A stretch of 44,289 bases of DNA from Pallidibacillus pasinlerensis (GCF_009996845.1 NZ_JAACYS010000019.1:1-44289); one strand, 5' to 3'; shown: positions 34,224 through 43,426, counted from the first letter of the stretch. The notes: a model not told the origin generated them from the sequence alone. Numbers and translations are program-made.

Positions 34224-35183
34224 ATGAAAAAGCTTAAAGGCCTCATACTTTCAGCCAGCTTACTTTTAGCAGTACTATTTTTAAGCGGCTGTGAATTGAT
34301 TGTCTTTGATTCAGCAGGACCGATGGCGCAAATTATTACAGACGTCATCAACTGGTCACTTATCTGGATCGGGCTTATCGTAGTAGTAGTACTCGCACTA
34401 TTTATAGTTTTTGTATGGAAATATCGAGCTCGTCCAGATAACGAAGATTATATGCCTCCACAAGAAGAAGGTAACAAAGTAATTGAAGTAATTTGGACTT
34501 TAATTCCAATCGTAATTGTTGTAATTTTACTAGTTCCTACAGTGAAATCACTATACGCACTTGAAGAAGTACCAGCAGAATATGCAGATCAAGAGCCACT
34601 AGTGATTCATGTAACTTCCGCTGACTGGAAGTGGATATTCAGTTATCCAGAAGAAAACATTGAAACAATTAACTATGTAACAATTCCGACAGAACGTCCG
34701 GTTATTTTTAAATTAACTTCTGCAGGAACAATGCAGTCATTCTGGATTCCACAATTAGCTGGTCAAAAATATACAATGGCGAACATGGAAACAGAATTAC
34801 CAATTGTAGCTGAAAGAGAAGGCGAATATTTTGGTAGAAATACAAGCTTTAACGGTGAAGGTTACCAAGAAATGGAGTTTAGTGTCGAAGCAGTTTCTCA
34901 AGAAGACTTTGATGCTTGGGTAGAGGAAGTACATGCACATGCTCCTGAATTAACTGAAGAAGAATATTATGAAAAACTTCAACCATCACATCTTGGAAGA
35001 GAAACATATGTAGGCACACACTTACAATGGATTAACCACGCTGAACATGGTGGTAATGCAAACGAAAGAATTTTAAACCCTGAAGCATATCGCGGACATG
35101 GATACCCAGGTAAGATCTTCCATGATCCTGCAGAAGTACCAGAAAATGAAAATGAAAACGGAGGTGGCCATAGTGGACATTAA
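34224..35183 (+). CDS. qoxA: Menaquinol oxidase aa3-type subunit II (QoxA)
   Basis: Subunit II of a heme-copper quinol oxidase. A lipoprotein signal ends LFLSGC (Cys23), two membrane spans follow (about residues 35-60 and 85-105), then an extracellular cupredoxin-like domain. That domain keeps WKWIFSYPE and SFWIPQLAGQKYTM but lacks the CuA ligands (the CxxxC and Met/His set), which separates quinol oxidases from cytochrome c oxidases. The C-terminus is rich in E, N and H. Length 319. An AAAGGGAGAG ribosome site precedes the ATG. qoxB begins inside its last codons. Confidence 0.94.
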   Translation: MKKLKGLILSASLLLAVLFLSGCELIVFDSAGPMAQIITDVINWSLIWIGLIVVVVLALFIVFVWKYRARPDNEDYMPPQEEGNKVIEVIWTLIPIVIVVILLVPTVKSLYALEEVPAEYADQEPLVIHVTSADWKWIFSYPEENIETINYVTIPTERPVIFKLTSAGTMQSFWIPQLAGQKYTMANMETELPIVAEREGEYFGRNTSFNGEGYQEMEFSVEAVSQEDFDAWVEEVHAHAPELTEEEYYEKLQPSHLGRETYVGTHLQWINHAEHGGNANERILNPEAYRGHGYPGKIFHDPAEVPENENENGGGHSGH

Positions 35184-37146
35184 ATGGGATCAAATATTAA
35201 TTATTGAAGAACCGATAATGTTTTGGACTTTTATCGGCTTGATTGTATCATCAATTGGTCTTGTCGCTGGGCTAACCTACTTTAAAAAGTGGGGTTGGTT
35301 GTGGAGAGAATGGTTAACTTCCACTGACGCTAAGAAAGTCGGCATCATGTACATCGTACTCGCTATTGTAATGCTAGTACGTGGTGGTATCGATGCGTTA
35401 ATGATGAAATATCAAACAGCTGTACCAGAAAACACATTCTTAAGTTCTCAACACTTTAACGAAGTATTCTCGGCACACGGTACAATCATGATTTTCTTCA
35501 TGGCAATGCCTATTCTATTCGGTATTATGAACCTCGTAGTACCATTACAAATCGGAGCAAGAGACGTTGCATTCCCTAAACTAAACTTGCTTGGTTTTTG
35601 GATTACAACGGCTGCTGCAGTTCTATATAACATCGCATTCCTAGTTGGTGGTTCACCGGATGCAGGTTGGACTTCTTACTTCCCATTAGCAGGTAAAGAG
35701 TTCACACCAGGTATCGGTAACAACTATTACTATGTAGCACTTCAGATTTCTGGATTCGGTTCAATGATTATTGCCATTAACTTTATGGTAACAATTTTAA
35801 AAATGCGTGCTCCAGGTATGGGATTATTTAAAATGCCAATGTTTACTTGGACAACGCTAATCACATGTTTAATCATGATTATTGCTTTCCCTATTTTCAC
35901 AATTGCTTTACTTGCAGGTATGTTAGACCGTGTATTCGGTTCTCACTTCTTTACCGTTGCAGACGGTGGTCTAGATATGATGTGGGCAAACCTATTCTGG
36001 TTATGGGCTCACCCAGAGGTTTATATCGTTGTCCTACCGGCATTCGGTATTATCTCTGAAGTCGTTGCAACATTCTCTAAGAAACGTCTATACGGTTACC
36101 ATTCAATGGTATGGGCTGTTATCGTAATCTCTGTATTTAGTTTACTTGTATGGGTTCACCACTTCTATACAATGGGTGTAGGACCAACAGTTAACTCTGT
36201 ATTCTCAATTACAACTCTGGCAATTGCGGTACCAACAGGTATTAAATTATTTAACTGGCTCTTTACAATGCGTAAAGGACGAATTGCTTTTGAACAGCCA
36301 ATGTTATGGGCACTTGGATTTATCCCAACATTCTTAATTGGTGGGGTAACAGGGGTTATGCTTGGAATGGCTTCCGCCGACTTCCAATATCATAATACAT
36401 TATTCCTAGTTGCTCACTTCCACTACACATTAGTTGGTGGGGTTGTTTACGCAGTATTCGCGGCAATCTATTACTGGTGGCCGAAGTTCTTTGGTTTCAA
36501 ACTTAACCATAAACTTGGAAACTGGCATTTCTGGTTATTCAATGTCGGATTTAACTTATCATTCTTCCCACTGTTCTTCCTTGGATTAGACGGAGCAGCA
36601 AGACGTATGTACACTTACTCTGCAGAAACAGGGTTTGGACCATTATACATGCTAAGTTTCATCGGAACGTTACTCATTGCAGCTGGTGTAGTCTTCTTTG
36701 TAATCAATATGGTTTACAGTTCATTGAAAGAAAAACGTATTACAGATCGTGATGTTTGGGGTACAGGTAGAACATTAGAATGGTTAGTACCGACTCCAGT
36801 ACCAGCTTACAACTTTGCAGTAATCCCTAAAGTTGAAGCACTTGATGAAGTATGGCACAGAAAAGAAACTGGTAAAGCCTTAGCTTTTGATGAAAAAGAA
36901 ATTAAAGATATTCATATGCCTAGTCATTCTGGATTACCATTCTATATGTTTGTCGCATTCTTTATCTCTGGATTCTTGTTCGTTTGGGAATTCCAAGCTT
37001 TAGCAATTGCATCTCTAGCTCTTCCATTCTTAGGAATGGCCATAAACTCCTTCACATCCTATGACGAAGGATACTATATCCCGGCGAAGGAAGTAATCGA
37101 AACAGAACGCAAAGGCGGGGGTGAACAACAATGGAAAGCAAAATAA
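35173..37146 (+). CDS. qoxB: Menaquinol oxidase subunit I (QoxB)
   Basis: The catalytic subunit of the proton-pumping aa3 oxidase. All metal ligands are visible: the low-spin heme His in FSAHGTIMIFF, the CuB His and cross-linked Tyr in WAHPEVYIVVLPAFG, the CuB pair in VWVHHFYTMG, and the proximal heme ligands in LVAHFHYTLVGG. The start is the GTG at 35173 (MDIKWDQILI), eight bases after GGAGG (35160-35164), inside the last 11 bases of qoxA; a more upstream ATG at 35098 has no ribosome site and adds unrelated residues. The 657 residues fit the QoxB length. Confidence 0.95.
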   Translation: MDIKWDQILIIEEPIMFWTFIGLIVSSIGLVAGLTYFKKWGWLWREWLTSTDAKKVGIMYIVLAIVMLVRGGIDALMMKYQTAVPENTFLSSQHFNEVFSAHGTIMIFFMAMPILFGIMNLVVPLQIGARDVAFPKLNLLGFWITTAAAVLYNIAFLVGGSPDAGWTSYFPLAGKEFTPGIGNNYYYVALQISGFGSMIIAINFMVTILKMRAPGMGLFKMPMFTWTTLITCLIMIIAFPIFTIALLAGMLDRVFGSHFFTVADGGLDMMWANLFWLWAHPEVYIVVLPAFGIISEVVATFSKKRLYGYHSMVWAVIVISVFSLLVWVHHFYTMGVGPTVNSVFSITTLAIAVPTGIKLFNWLFTMRKGRIAFEQPMLWALGFIPTFLIGGVTGVMLGMASADFQYHNTLFLVAHFHYTLVGGVVYAVFAAIYYWWPKFFGFKLNHKLGNWHFWLFNVGFNLSFFPLFFLGLDGAARRMYTYSAETGFGPLYMLSFIGTLLIAAGVVFFVINMVYSSLKEKRITDRDVWGTGRTLEWLVPTPVPAYNFAVIPKVEALDEVWHRKETGKALAFDEKEIKDIHMPSHSGLPFYMFVAFFISGFLFVWEFQALAIASLALPFLGMAINSFTSYDEGYYIPAKEVIETERKGGGEQQWKAK

Positions 37147-37736
37147 CAAATTATTCCGTTCCGACTGAATATCAGTCGGAACTAGGAAAAATGAATATAT
37201 TAGGATTCTGGATTTTTATCGCAGCAGAAATTATTTTGTTCGCAACATTATTTGCTCTATATGGCGTTTACCATGACCGTATTGGTGATGGTCCGGCAGG
37301 TCCTGAGGTATTTGTTATCAAAGACGTTGTTATTCAAACAGTTCTCTTATTAACAAGTAGCTTTACATGTGGTTATGTAATTACATCTATGCGTAGAGGT
37401 AATGTAAAAGGAGCAATTGTTTGGATTGCAATTACTCTTCTGTTCGGTTTAGGTTTCCTTGTTATGGAAATCAATGAATTTATTCACTATGTGAACGCTG
37501 GTTTAGCAATTCAAACTAGTGCTTTCGGTTCAAGCTTATTAACACTTCTAGGAACACACGGTGCCCACGTTACATTCGGATTATTCTGGGGTATCATCTT
37601 AGCAATTCAGTTAGCTCAAAGAGGTATTACTGCTTTCACAGCAAGTAAAGTACACATCTGGAGTATTTACTGGCACTTCCTAGACGTTGTTTGGATTTTC
37701 GTCTTCACATTCGTTTACTTAGGAGGGTTGATGTAA
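37131..37736 (+). CDS. qoxC: Menaquinol oxidase subunit III (QoxC)
   Basis: A 201-residue membrane subunit with five spans, homologous to cytochrome oxidase subunit III. LGFWIFIAAEIILFATLFALY, the acidic FLVMEINEFIHYV and GTHGAHVTFGLFW with SIYWHFLDVVWIFVFTFVYL are family hallmarks. It overlaps qoxB by 16 bp, with GGGGGTG as ribosome site. It stabilises subunit I and its proton uptake. Confidence 0.95.
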   Translation: MESKITNYSVPTEYQSELGKMNILGFWIFIAAEIILFATLFALYGVYHDRIGDGPAGPEVFVIKDVVIQTVLLLTSSFTCGYVITSMRRGNVKGAIVWIAITLLFGLGFLVMEINEFIHYVNAGLAIQTSAFGSSLLTLLGTHGAHVTFGLFWGIILAIQLAQRGITAFTASKVHIWSIYWHFLDVVWIFVFTFVYLGGLM

Positions 37737-37739
37737 GCT

Positions 37740-38042
37740 ATGAGTAGCAAAACACATGCATCTGGTGTAGGTAATATCGTCGGTTATGTCTTAGGGTTAA
37801 TTCTTACATTTGCAGCTGTCTGGATTGTTTTAGAATCTTCCTTAGCAACATCAATGAAATGGACGATAATCTCAATCTTTGCTATCATTCAAGCTGGATT
37901 ACAACTCTTCATGTTCATGCATATGTCTGAAGGTGAAGATCGAGATGCAAAAGTTGTTCACACAGTATATGCAATCTTCATGGGTATTATAGTTGTGTTT
38001 GGATCCATCTGGGTTATGACTGCAGGACACCCAATCGGATAA
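37740..38042 (+). CDS. qoxD: Menaquinol oxidase subunit IV (QoxD)
   Basis: A 100-residue protein with three spans, the small fourth subunit. NIVGYVLGLILTFAAVWIVLES and FAIIQAGLQLFMFMHMSEGED match the family. It lies 3 bp after qoxC and is the last qox gene, followed by a terminator. Confidence 0.93.
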   Translation: MSSKTHASGVGNIVGYVLGLILTFAAVWIVLESSLATSMKWTIISIFAIIQAGLQLFMFMHMSEGEDRDAKVVHTVYAIFMGIIVVFGSIWVMTAGHPIG

Positions 38043-38055
38043 TTAACCTTTATAA

Positions 38056-38088
38056 AAAGAACGCTAATTTCTCAGCGTTCTTTTTTCT
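38056..38088 (+). terminator. Terminator of qoxABCD
   Basis: A perfect 9-bp stem AAGAACGCT/AGCGTTCTT (38057-38065, 38074-38082) with an 8-base loop is followed by TTTTCTTTT. Confidence 0.93.
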
Positions 38089-38137
38089 TTTGCCTTTTTT
38101 GAAATCTTTCTTATTGAAATTACCTGCAAATCATATT

Positions 38138-38169
38138 ATGTTGTTAATTATATAAAGTACTAACAACAT
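38138..38169. promoter_or_regulatory. Inverted repeat upstream of the CidA/LrgA gene
   Basis: ATGTTGTTA (38138-38146) and TAACAACAT (38161-38169) are perfect inverse arms around 14 bases, with an ATATAA -10-like core inside. Size and form suit a LysR-type operator such as a CidR-like regulator would use, but no regulator gene is near. Confidence 0.5.
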
Positions 38170-38263
38170 TACTTCATATATGTACTGGATTCAATCAGTT
38201 TTTACGGGACTGACAGGTTTACTAGCAAATTTAAGTATCGTTTATTTAACGGGAGAGATTCAT

Positions 38264-38647
38264 ATGAAAAAAGCGATGAAAATTTTAATCCAAGTAGCTG
38301 TGATTATCATTATTTGTAAACTAGGAGAAGCAATACAAGCCTGGTCTCAAATCCCTATCCCTGGTAGTATTATCGGTCTATTAATACTTTTTATTCTTCT
38401 AATTGCAAAGGTCATTCCAGAAAAATGGATTATGGATGGTTCTAACTTTTTATTATCGATTATGACATTGCTTTTTGTACCTGCAACTGTCGGCATTATG
38501 AATTACTTCCATATTTTCCAAGGGAAAGGATGGTTACTCATTTTATTCATGATTTTAAGTACGGTTCTTGTAATGTTAAGCTCTGGATTTGTCGCTGAAA
38601 AGTGGGGTAAAAAATCAGTAGAACAGGAGGATCATTTTACGGCATGA
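38264..38647 (+). CDS. CidA/LrgA family protein
   Basis: A 127-residue holin-like membrane protein with four spans. LGEAIQAWSQIPIPGSIIGLLILF carries the PIPG(S)xIG family signature. ATG at 38264 follows GGGAGAG at seven bases; an open frame 28 codons longer has no ribosome site and is not counted. It overlaps the next gene by 4 bp (ATGA). CidA/LrgA proteins affect autolysis, and in Bacillus the related pair exports pyruvate; which role applies here is not decided by sequence. Confidence 0.88.
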   Translation: MKKAMKILIQVAVIIIICKLGEAIQAWSQIPIPGSIIGLLILFILLIAKVIPEKWIMDGSNFLLSIMTLLFVPATVGIMNYFHIFQGKGWLLILFMILSTVLVMLSSGFVAEKWGKKSVEQEDHFTA

Positions 38648-39333
38648 AAATTATAATAGTAACCATTTTTTTCATTTTAATGACTATATGTATCTATATG
38701 ATTGCAACTAAATTATATAATAAATTCCGACTTCCTATTTTAAACCCGGCTTTAATTACGACCATTGCAGTTATTATTATCCTCCAGCTATTTCACATTT
38801 CATACGATACATATATGTTTGGTGGGCAATGGATTCATGAATTACTTGGTCCCTCCGTTGTTGCTTTAGCTTACCCTTTATACAAACATATTAGTCTTAT
38901 TATGAAACATTTTAAAATTATAATTTCATGTATTATGATAGGAATAATTGTAAATATCATTTCAGTATCAGCTTTTTTATTTCTAGCCGGTTTTTCAAAG
39001 GAGATTACTCTATCGGCGATTCCAAAATCAATTACGAATGCAGTTGCAATAGAAGTAGCAAATCAAATCGGTGGCATTCCTTCATTAACTGTCGTTTTTG
39101 TTATGATGGCGGGTTTTACAGGTATTATCATCGGTCCTTATCTTTTCAAATGGTTTAATATTAAAAGTGACTTGGCGCGAGGAATGAGCTTCGGAAATGC
39201 TTCACACGGAATCGGTACAGCAAAAGCGTTAGAGTACGGTAAAGCCACTGGTTCAATTAGCACGACAGGAATGATTTTATCAGCAATATTTAGTTCCTTT
39301 TTAATCCCATTAATGTTTATCTTATTATTTTAA
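38644..39333 (+). CDS. CidB/LrgB family membrane protein
   Basis: A 229-residue partner of the CidA/LrgA gene with about seven spans. The family motif LGPSVVALAYPLYKH and SFGNASHGIGTAKALEYGKATGSIS are diagnostic. Together the two genes form the typical two-component CidAB/LrgAB membrane system implicated in programmed lysis or pyruvate transport. It ends at a terminator shared with the convergent trhO. Confidence 0.9.
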   Translation: MKIIIVTIFFILMTICIYMIATKLYNKFRLPILNPALITTIAVIIILQLFHISYDTYMFGGQWIHELLGPSVVALAYPLYKHISLIMKHFKIIISCIMIGIIVNIISVSAFLFLAGFSKEITLSAIPKSITNAVAIEVANQIGGIPSLTVVFVMMAGFTGIIIGPYLFKWFNIKSDLARGMSFGNASHGIGTAKALEYGKATGSISTTGMILSAIFSSFLIPLMFILLF

Positions 39334-39341
39334 TAAAAGAT

Positions 39342-39381
39342 AAAAAAGAGGCTTCCCATATAAAAGGAAAACCTCTTTTTT
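39342..39381. terminator. Bidirectional terminator between the CidB/LrgB gene and trhO
   Basis: AAAAAAGAGG/CCTCTTTTTT (39342-39351, 39372-39381) with inner TTCC/GGAA pairs lies between convergent genes, with T-runs on both strands. Confidence 0.92.
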
Positions 39382-39384
39382 CAT

Positions 39385-40341
39385 TTAAGCGTTAATATAT
39401 TCTTCACCAATTGCTGCTAAGCGCTCTTTAATTTGCTCATCAGTTAAACCATGTTCTTTTACATATAAGTTTCTTGGATGAACACGACATTCATGAGTAC
39501 ATCCACGTAAATATTTATACTCATTTTCTTCAGAACATAAAATTTGTTTATTACATTCTGGATTGGCACAGTTCACATAGCGTTCGCATGGCTCACCGTC
39601 GAAATAATCACGGCCAACTACAACATGTTCCACTTGGTTAACTGGTACAGCAATACGTTCATCAAAGACGTATAATTTACCGTCCCACATTTGACCTTTT
39701 ACTTCAGGATCTTTACCATAAGTAACAACTCCGCCATGTAATTGATAAACGTCTTCAAAACCTTCACGCTTTAACCAGCCGGAGAATTTCTCACAACGTA
39801 TTCCACCAGTACAATAAGTTAAAATTGTTTTACCTTCAAATAAATGTTTATTTTCAAGGAACCATTCAGGAGTTTCACGGAAGGTTTTCACATCAGGACG
39901 AATCGCACCACGAATATGACCTAAATCATATTCATAATCATTCCGCACATCGATTACAACCGTATTATGATCTTGCATCTTTTGGAAAAATTCCTTCGGT
40001 TCTAAATAATGACCTGTTAGTTCATTCGGATCAATATCTTCTTCTAAACTTAAGTTTACAATTTCTTTACGGAAACGCACATGCATTTTTTTGAAAGCAT
40101 GACCTTCTGCTTCATCAATTTTAAATACCATATCGCTAAAACGTGGATCTTGTTTCATTGCTTCCATATACTTGTTTGTTTGTTCAACAGTACCTGAAAC
40201 AGTCCCGTTAATGCCTTCATAACCAATATGAATACGACCCTTTAAGCCTAAATCTTTACAGAACTGTAAATGTTCTTGAGTAAAAGTCTCTGGGTCTTCA
40301 ATATCTACATATTTATAATATAGTAATACTCGATAATCCAT
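39385..40341 (-). CDS. trhO: tRNA uridine(34) hydroxylase, rhodanese family (TrhO)
   Basis: Oxygen-dependent hydroxylase that makes 5-hydroxyuridine at wobble position 34 of tRNAs (formerly UPF0176/YceA). The 318 residues include the N-terminal acylphosphatase-like domain ([21 protein letters not shown]), a rhodanese domain with [19 protein letters not shown] and the active-site loop [15 protein letters not shown] with its cysteine, and a C-terminal cysteine-rich tail ([23 protein letters not shown]) typical of the Gram-positive form. Single gene. Confidence 0.95.
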   Translation of the reverse strand: MDYRVLLYYKYVDIEDPETFTQEHLQFCKDLGLKGRIHIGYEGINGTVSGTVEQTNKYMEAMKQDPRFSDMVFKIDEAEGHAFKKMHVRFRKEIVNLSLEEDIDPNELTGHYLEPKEFFQKMQDHNTVVIDVRNDYEYDLGHIRGAIRPDVKTFRETPEWFLENKHLFEGKTILTYCTGGIRCEKFSGWLKREGFEDVYQLHGGVVTYGKDPEVKGQMWDGKLYVFDERIAVPVNQVEHVVVGRDYFDGEPCERYVNCANPECNKQILCSEENEYKYLRGCTHECRVHPRNLYVKEHGLTDEQIKERLAAIGEEYINA

Positions 40342-40519
40342 TTTTTAAAATTCGCTCCCTTATACTCCAAATATAATGTCACTGTTTTTTATTTTAACAT
40401 AGTTTGTATAGTGTTTAACATATTTTTGTTTTAGTAATGTTCTCCAACTAAAATGGATAATCGTATTGTTACTATTTTTATTCCTTTCCTAAGCAAAATC
40501 ATTTTAAACTCGAAGAAAA

Positions 40520-40558
40520 AAATAGCTATTAAAGTTTTTATATAAACTTCAATAGCAT
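40520..40558 (-). terminator. Terminator of the small membrane protein gene
   Basis: GCTATT-AAAGTTT / AAACTT-CAATAGC arms (40525-40537, 40544-40556) pair with a single mismatch. On the minus strand they are followed by TATTTTTTT. Confidence 0.85.
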
Positions 40559-40569
40559 GACCCGCACAT

Positions 40570-40776
40570 TTATTTTGTTATTATTAGCCGTAATTTTGGA
40601 CGTCTTTTTTTCGTTTGCTCTTCTTTTTTTACTAAATAAAATATAAGGAAGTTTGCAGCACCTAAAAACAATAAGAACGCTGTACTTAATACTTGACCAG
40701 ACATTACTCCAATAATAATGGCGATCATGCAATAAAGCCCTGCTCCAAGACAATAATAAGCTAAAAATTTACCCAT
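40570..40776 (-). CDS. Small two-span membrane protein of unknown function
   Basis: A 68-residue protein, not recognised. The first span (FLAYYCLGAGLYCMIAIIIGVM) and second (STAFLLFLGAANFLIFYLV) are separated by SGQVL. A basic tail KKEEQTKKRRPKLRL probably faces the cytosol. The AAGGAGG site lies seven bases before ATG 40776 and only four before ATG 40779, so the second is preferred. It has its own terminator and stands alone between trhO and the LysM-CAP gene, so it is likely a real gene. Confidence 0.7.
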   Translation of the reverse strand: MGKFLAYYCLGAGLYCMIAIIIGVMSGQVLSTAFLLFLGAANFLIFYLVKKEEQTKKRRPKLRLIITK

Positions 40777-41024
40777 CATTCAACCTCCTTATTTAATTTT
40801 ATATTACTCGTTCAAAAAATATTCACCTTTTGTTCACAGAATATTCATATTTTCATTATACATGACAACCCTCAGAATTGAAAGGGTTTTCTTTGTAAAA
40901 TTTATAATTATCTATATTTTTGAAATATTTTTTTAAAACAGCTTTTTTACCCTCTTGTTTCTATATTTTCCATACTACATATTCGCAAAAAGGGTAGATT
41001 AATGAAGGAAAAGGAGGGTTTCAT

Positions 41025-41630
41025 ATGAGGAAAAGATTTATTTTATTTATTATAATGCTTACTCTTTTAATTCCGACTTCGACATACGCTCAAACAACAT
41101 ATATCGTTAAACCTGGAGACAGTATGTGGAAAATCGCTATGAAGCACCAAGTTGGATTGAGTGAAATTATACGTGCGAATCCACATATTAAAAATCCTGC
41201 TTTAATTTATCCAAATCAAAAATTAACGATACCAGACATCTCAGAGAAAAACTTTGAAACACAAGTTGTTAAGTTTGTTAACCATGAGCGGGCAAAACGC
41301 GGTTTAAAACCTTTAGAACATAATTGGGAATTATCTCGAGTCGCAAGACATAAAAGTATGGATATGCGGGATCGTCGATATTTTTCTCATACATCTCCAA
41401 CATATGGTAGTCCGTTTACAATGATTCAAAATTATGGGATCCGTTATTCTGCAGCCGGGGAAAACATTGCAATGGGCCAGAGCACGCCACAAGCCGTTGT
41501 TCAATCATGGATGAATAGATCGGGACATCGAGCTAATATATTAAGTGCGAACTTTACTGAAATAGGTGTAGGCTATGCTAAAGGCGGTACTGGTGGACAT
41601 TACTGGACACAATTATTCATTAGAAAATAA
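41025..41630 (+). CDS. Secreted LysM and CAP (SCP/PR1) domain protein
   Basis: A 201-residue exported protein. The signal peptide (residues 1-22, ending TYAQ) is followed by one LysM domain (about 25-70; YIVKPGDSMWKIAMKHQVGLSEIIRANP) that binds peptidoglycan or chitin-like glycans, then a CAP domain (about 78-200; VKFVNHERAKRGLKPLEHN, YFSHTSPTYGSPF, AAGENIAMGQ, MNRSGHRANILSANFTEIGVGYA). The CAP histidines (SHTSP, GHR) are present. This is the layout of YkwD-like and spore-coat-associated proteins such as SafA-linked ones; I cannot choose between vegetative and spore roles. An AAGGAGGG site precedes it. Confidence 0.88.
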   Translation: MRKRFILFIIMLTLLIPTSTYAQTTYIVKPGDSMWKIAMKHQVGLSEIIRANPHIKNPALIYPNQKLTIPDISEKNFETQVVKFVNHERAKRGLKPLEHNWELSRVARHKSMDMRDRRYFSHTSPTYGSPFTMIQNYGIRYSAAGENIAMGQSTPQAVVQSWMNRSGHRANILSANFTEIGVGYAKGGTGGHYWTQLFIRK

Positions 41631-41643
41631 AGCGCCCAATACG

Positions 41644-41680
41644 AGAAGAGTGGGGAATCATTCCTCCACTCTTTTTTTGT
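41644..41680 (+). terminator. Terminator of the LysM-CAP gene
   Basis: AAGAGTGG/CCACTCTT (41646-41653, 41666-41673) form an 8-bp stem followed by TTTTTTT on the + strand. It also faces the convergent pncB. Confidence 0.9.
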
Positions 41681-41685
41681 TAAAA

Positions 41686-43146
41686 TTATTTTTTTAACAT
41701 GGCAACTTGTTGTCGCACTTTTTCAATATTGGCCATCTTATTATCCCAACAAGCTTGACTTAAATCAACTGGATATTGTTCAGGATTTAATGTTCGCTTA
41801 TATTCATCCCATAATAAATCTAAATTTTCATCAACGTATTTTTTTATTTCACTAATCCCTGGTAATTCGTAAACCAATTCACCGTTAATGAATATATCTT
41901 GATGTAATTCTTTCGCTTCAAAGTTCGTTACATATTTACTTATAAATGTATGAACTGGATGGAACATTTTTAGCGGCTCTTCCTCTTGTGGTTTTTCCCA
42001 TTCAAGTGCAATATAATCGCCTTCAGATTTCCAACTATGTTTATTAATAATACGATATAGTCGTTTTAATCCAGGTGTCGTTACTTTTTCTGGATTACCA
42101 CTTATTTTTATCGTATCTACTAACTTACCATCTTCTTCTATCGCAACTAATTTATAAACGGCACCTAAAGCTGGCTGGTCATAGGCTGTAATTAATTTCG
42201 TACCTATTCCCCAACTATCGATTTTCGCACCTTGGGATTTTAAATTTAATATCATTATCTCATCTAAATCATTTGATGCAAAAATTTTCGCATTCGGAAA
42301 ACCAGCATCATCCAACATCTTTCTAGCAACCTTCGATAAATATGTAAGATCACCACTATCAATACGAATACCAATAAAGTTAATCTCATCTCCTAATTCT
42401 TTGGCAACACGAATAGCATTAGGAACACCCGATTTTAACGTATCATATGTATCCACTAAAAATACGCAATCTTTATGGACTTTTGCATATTTATAAAATG
42501 CTTCATATTCATCATGGTACACTTGGATCATTGAATGAGCCATCGTACCTGAAACAGGTATTCCAAACAGTTTACCTGCACGCACATTTGATGTAGAACC
42601 ACAGCCACCTATTACCGCTGCTCTCGCTCCCCAAATTGCGGCATCCATCTCTTGGGCACGTCTTGCACCAAATTCAGCAATCGGTTCATCTCCGACAACT
42701 TGTTTAATTCGCGATGATTTTGTAGCAATTAACGTTTGATAATTCACAATATTAAGTAAAGCGGTTTCAATTAATTGCGCTTCAGCCAACGTTGTATCTA
42801 CACGTATTAATGGTTCATTAGCAAATACTATTTCACCTTCAACAACAGAACGAACATTACCTGTAAAACGGAGGGTTTTTAAGTATTCTAAAAAGTCTTC
42901 CTGATAACCAAGTTCTCGTAAGTACGCGATATCATCATCAGAAAATTTAAAGTTAGCGATATAATCAATGATTTTTTCTAACCCAGCAAAAATGGCATAG
43001 CCATTACCGAATGGCATCTCCCGGAAATAAACATCGAATACTGCCCGTTTATTATGTATTCCATCCTGCCAATATGACTGAACCATATTAATCTCGTATA
43101 GATCCGTATGTAAAGCCAAAGAATTGTCGGCGTATTTTCTATTCAA
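41686..43146 (-). CDS. pncB: Nicotinate phosphoribosyltransferase (PncB)
   Basis: ATP-dependent enzyme that makes nicotinate mononucleotide from nicotinate and PRPP, the salvage entry to NAD. The 486 residues contain the N-terminal SLALHTDLYEINMVQSYW, the loop EFGARRAQEMDAAIWG, the phosphohistidine-region GTMAHSMIQVYHDEYEAF and VDTYDTLKSGVPNAI, then FASNDLDEI and GIGTKLITAYD. The start is TTG at 43146, eight bases after a GGGGG site; downstream ATGs would lose the conserved N-terminus. Single gene; I find no NiaR operator. Confidence 0.94.
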   Translation of the reverse strand: MNRKYADNSLALHTDLYEINMVQSYWQDGIHNKRAVFDVYFREMPFGNGYAIFAGLEKIIDYIANFKFSDDDIAYLRELGYQEDFLEYLKTLRFTGNVRSVVEGEIVFANEPLIRVDTTLAEAQLIETALLNIVNYQTLIATKSSRIKQVVGDEPIAEFGARRAQEMDAAIWGARAAVIGGCGSTSNVRAGKLFGIPVSGTMAHSMIQVYHDEYEAFYKYAKVHKDCVFLVDTYDTLKSGVPNAIRVAKELGDEINFIGIRIDSGDLTYLSKVARKMLDDAGFPNAKIFASNDLDEIMILNLKSQGAKIDSWGIGTKLITAYDQPALGAVYKLVAIEEDGKLVDTIKISGNPEKVTTPGLKRLYRIINKHSWKSEGDYIALEWEKPQEEEPLKMFHPVHTFISKYVTNFEAKELHQDIFINGELVYELPGISEIKKYVDENLDLLWDEYKRTLNPEQYPVDLSQACWDNKMANIEKVRQQVAMLKK

Positions 43147-43258
43147 CTCTTTAACCCCCGTAGTAGAAAAATTTACATTATCCTAATTATCTTAACAATA
43201 TATTCATATGTATATTATAACATTGTTCATTCATAACTCTACAAAAGATATAAAAAAA

Positions 43259-43280
43259 CTCGCTAGTAAGCGAGCTTTTA
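43259..43280 (-). terminator. Terminator after the truncated dehydrogenase remnant
   Basis: CTCGCT/AGCGAG (43259-43264, 43269-43274) with a 4-base loop is followed on the minus strand by TTTTTTAT. It lies 27 bp past the remnant's stop and probably stops the SAM hydrolase transcript today. Confidence 0.85.
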
Positions 43281-43305
43281 AGTAATGATAAATTTTTAAG
43301 AATAT

Positions 43306-43410
43306 TTATGGTTTCAGAATGACTTTTATACAGCTTTCCTGCTTTGTATCAAATACCCCGTAGCCTTTCTCTGCTTGTTCTAACGGTAATAACAATTCAA
43401 GAAAATCATA
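43306..43410 (-). pseudogene. C-terminal remnant of a zinc-dependent alcohol dehydrogenase
   Basis: Reading the minus strand, 34 codons ending at TAA (43306-43308) give LPLEQAEKGYGVFDTK and SCIKVILKP, which match the extreme C-terminus of zinc-dependent alcohol/formaldehyde dehydrogenases (typical ending LPLxxAPxxYxxFxxKEDxCIKVVLKP). No start or ribosome site precedes it, and the rest of the family (about 340 residues) is absent. The frame is unrelated to the upstream SAM hydrolase gene, whose stop lies 17 bp away. It looks like the stump of a gene lost by deletion, with the old terminator kept. Confidence 0.8.
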
Positions 43411-43426
43411 GTTTAGAACTTTAATT

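Noticed and set aside
35098-35172. 25-codon upstream extension of qoxB from ATG 35098
   Set aside because: No ribosome site, overlaps qoxA by 85 bp and gives residues unlike any QoxB; GTG 35173 has a perfect site.
38180-38263. 28-codon upstream extension of the CidA/LrgA gene
   Set aside because: No ribosome site before ATG 38180, whereas ATG 38264 has GGGAGAG at seven bases and matches the family N-terminus.
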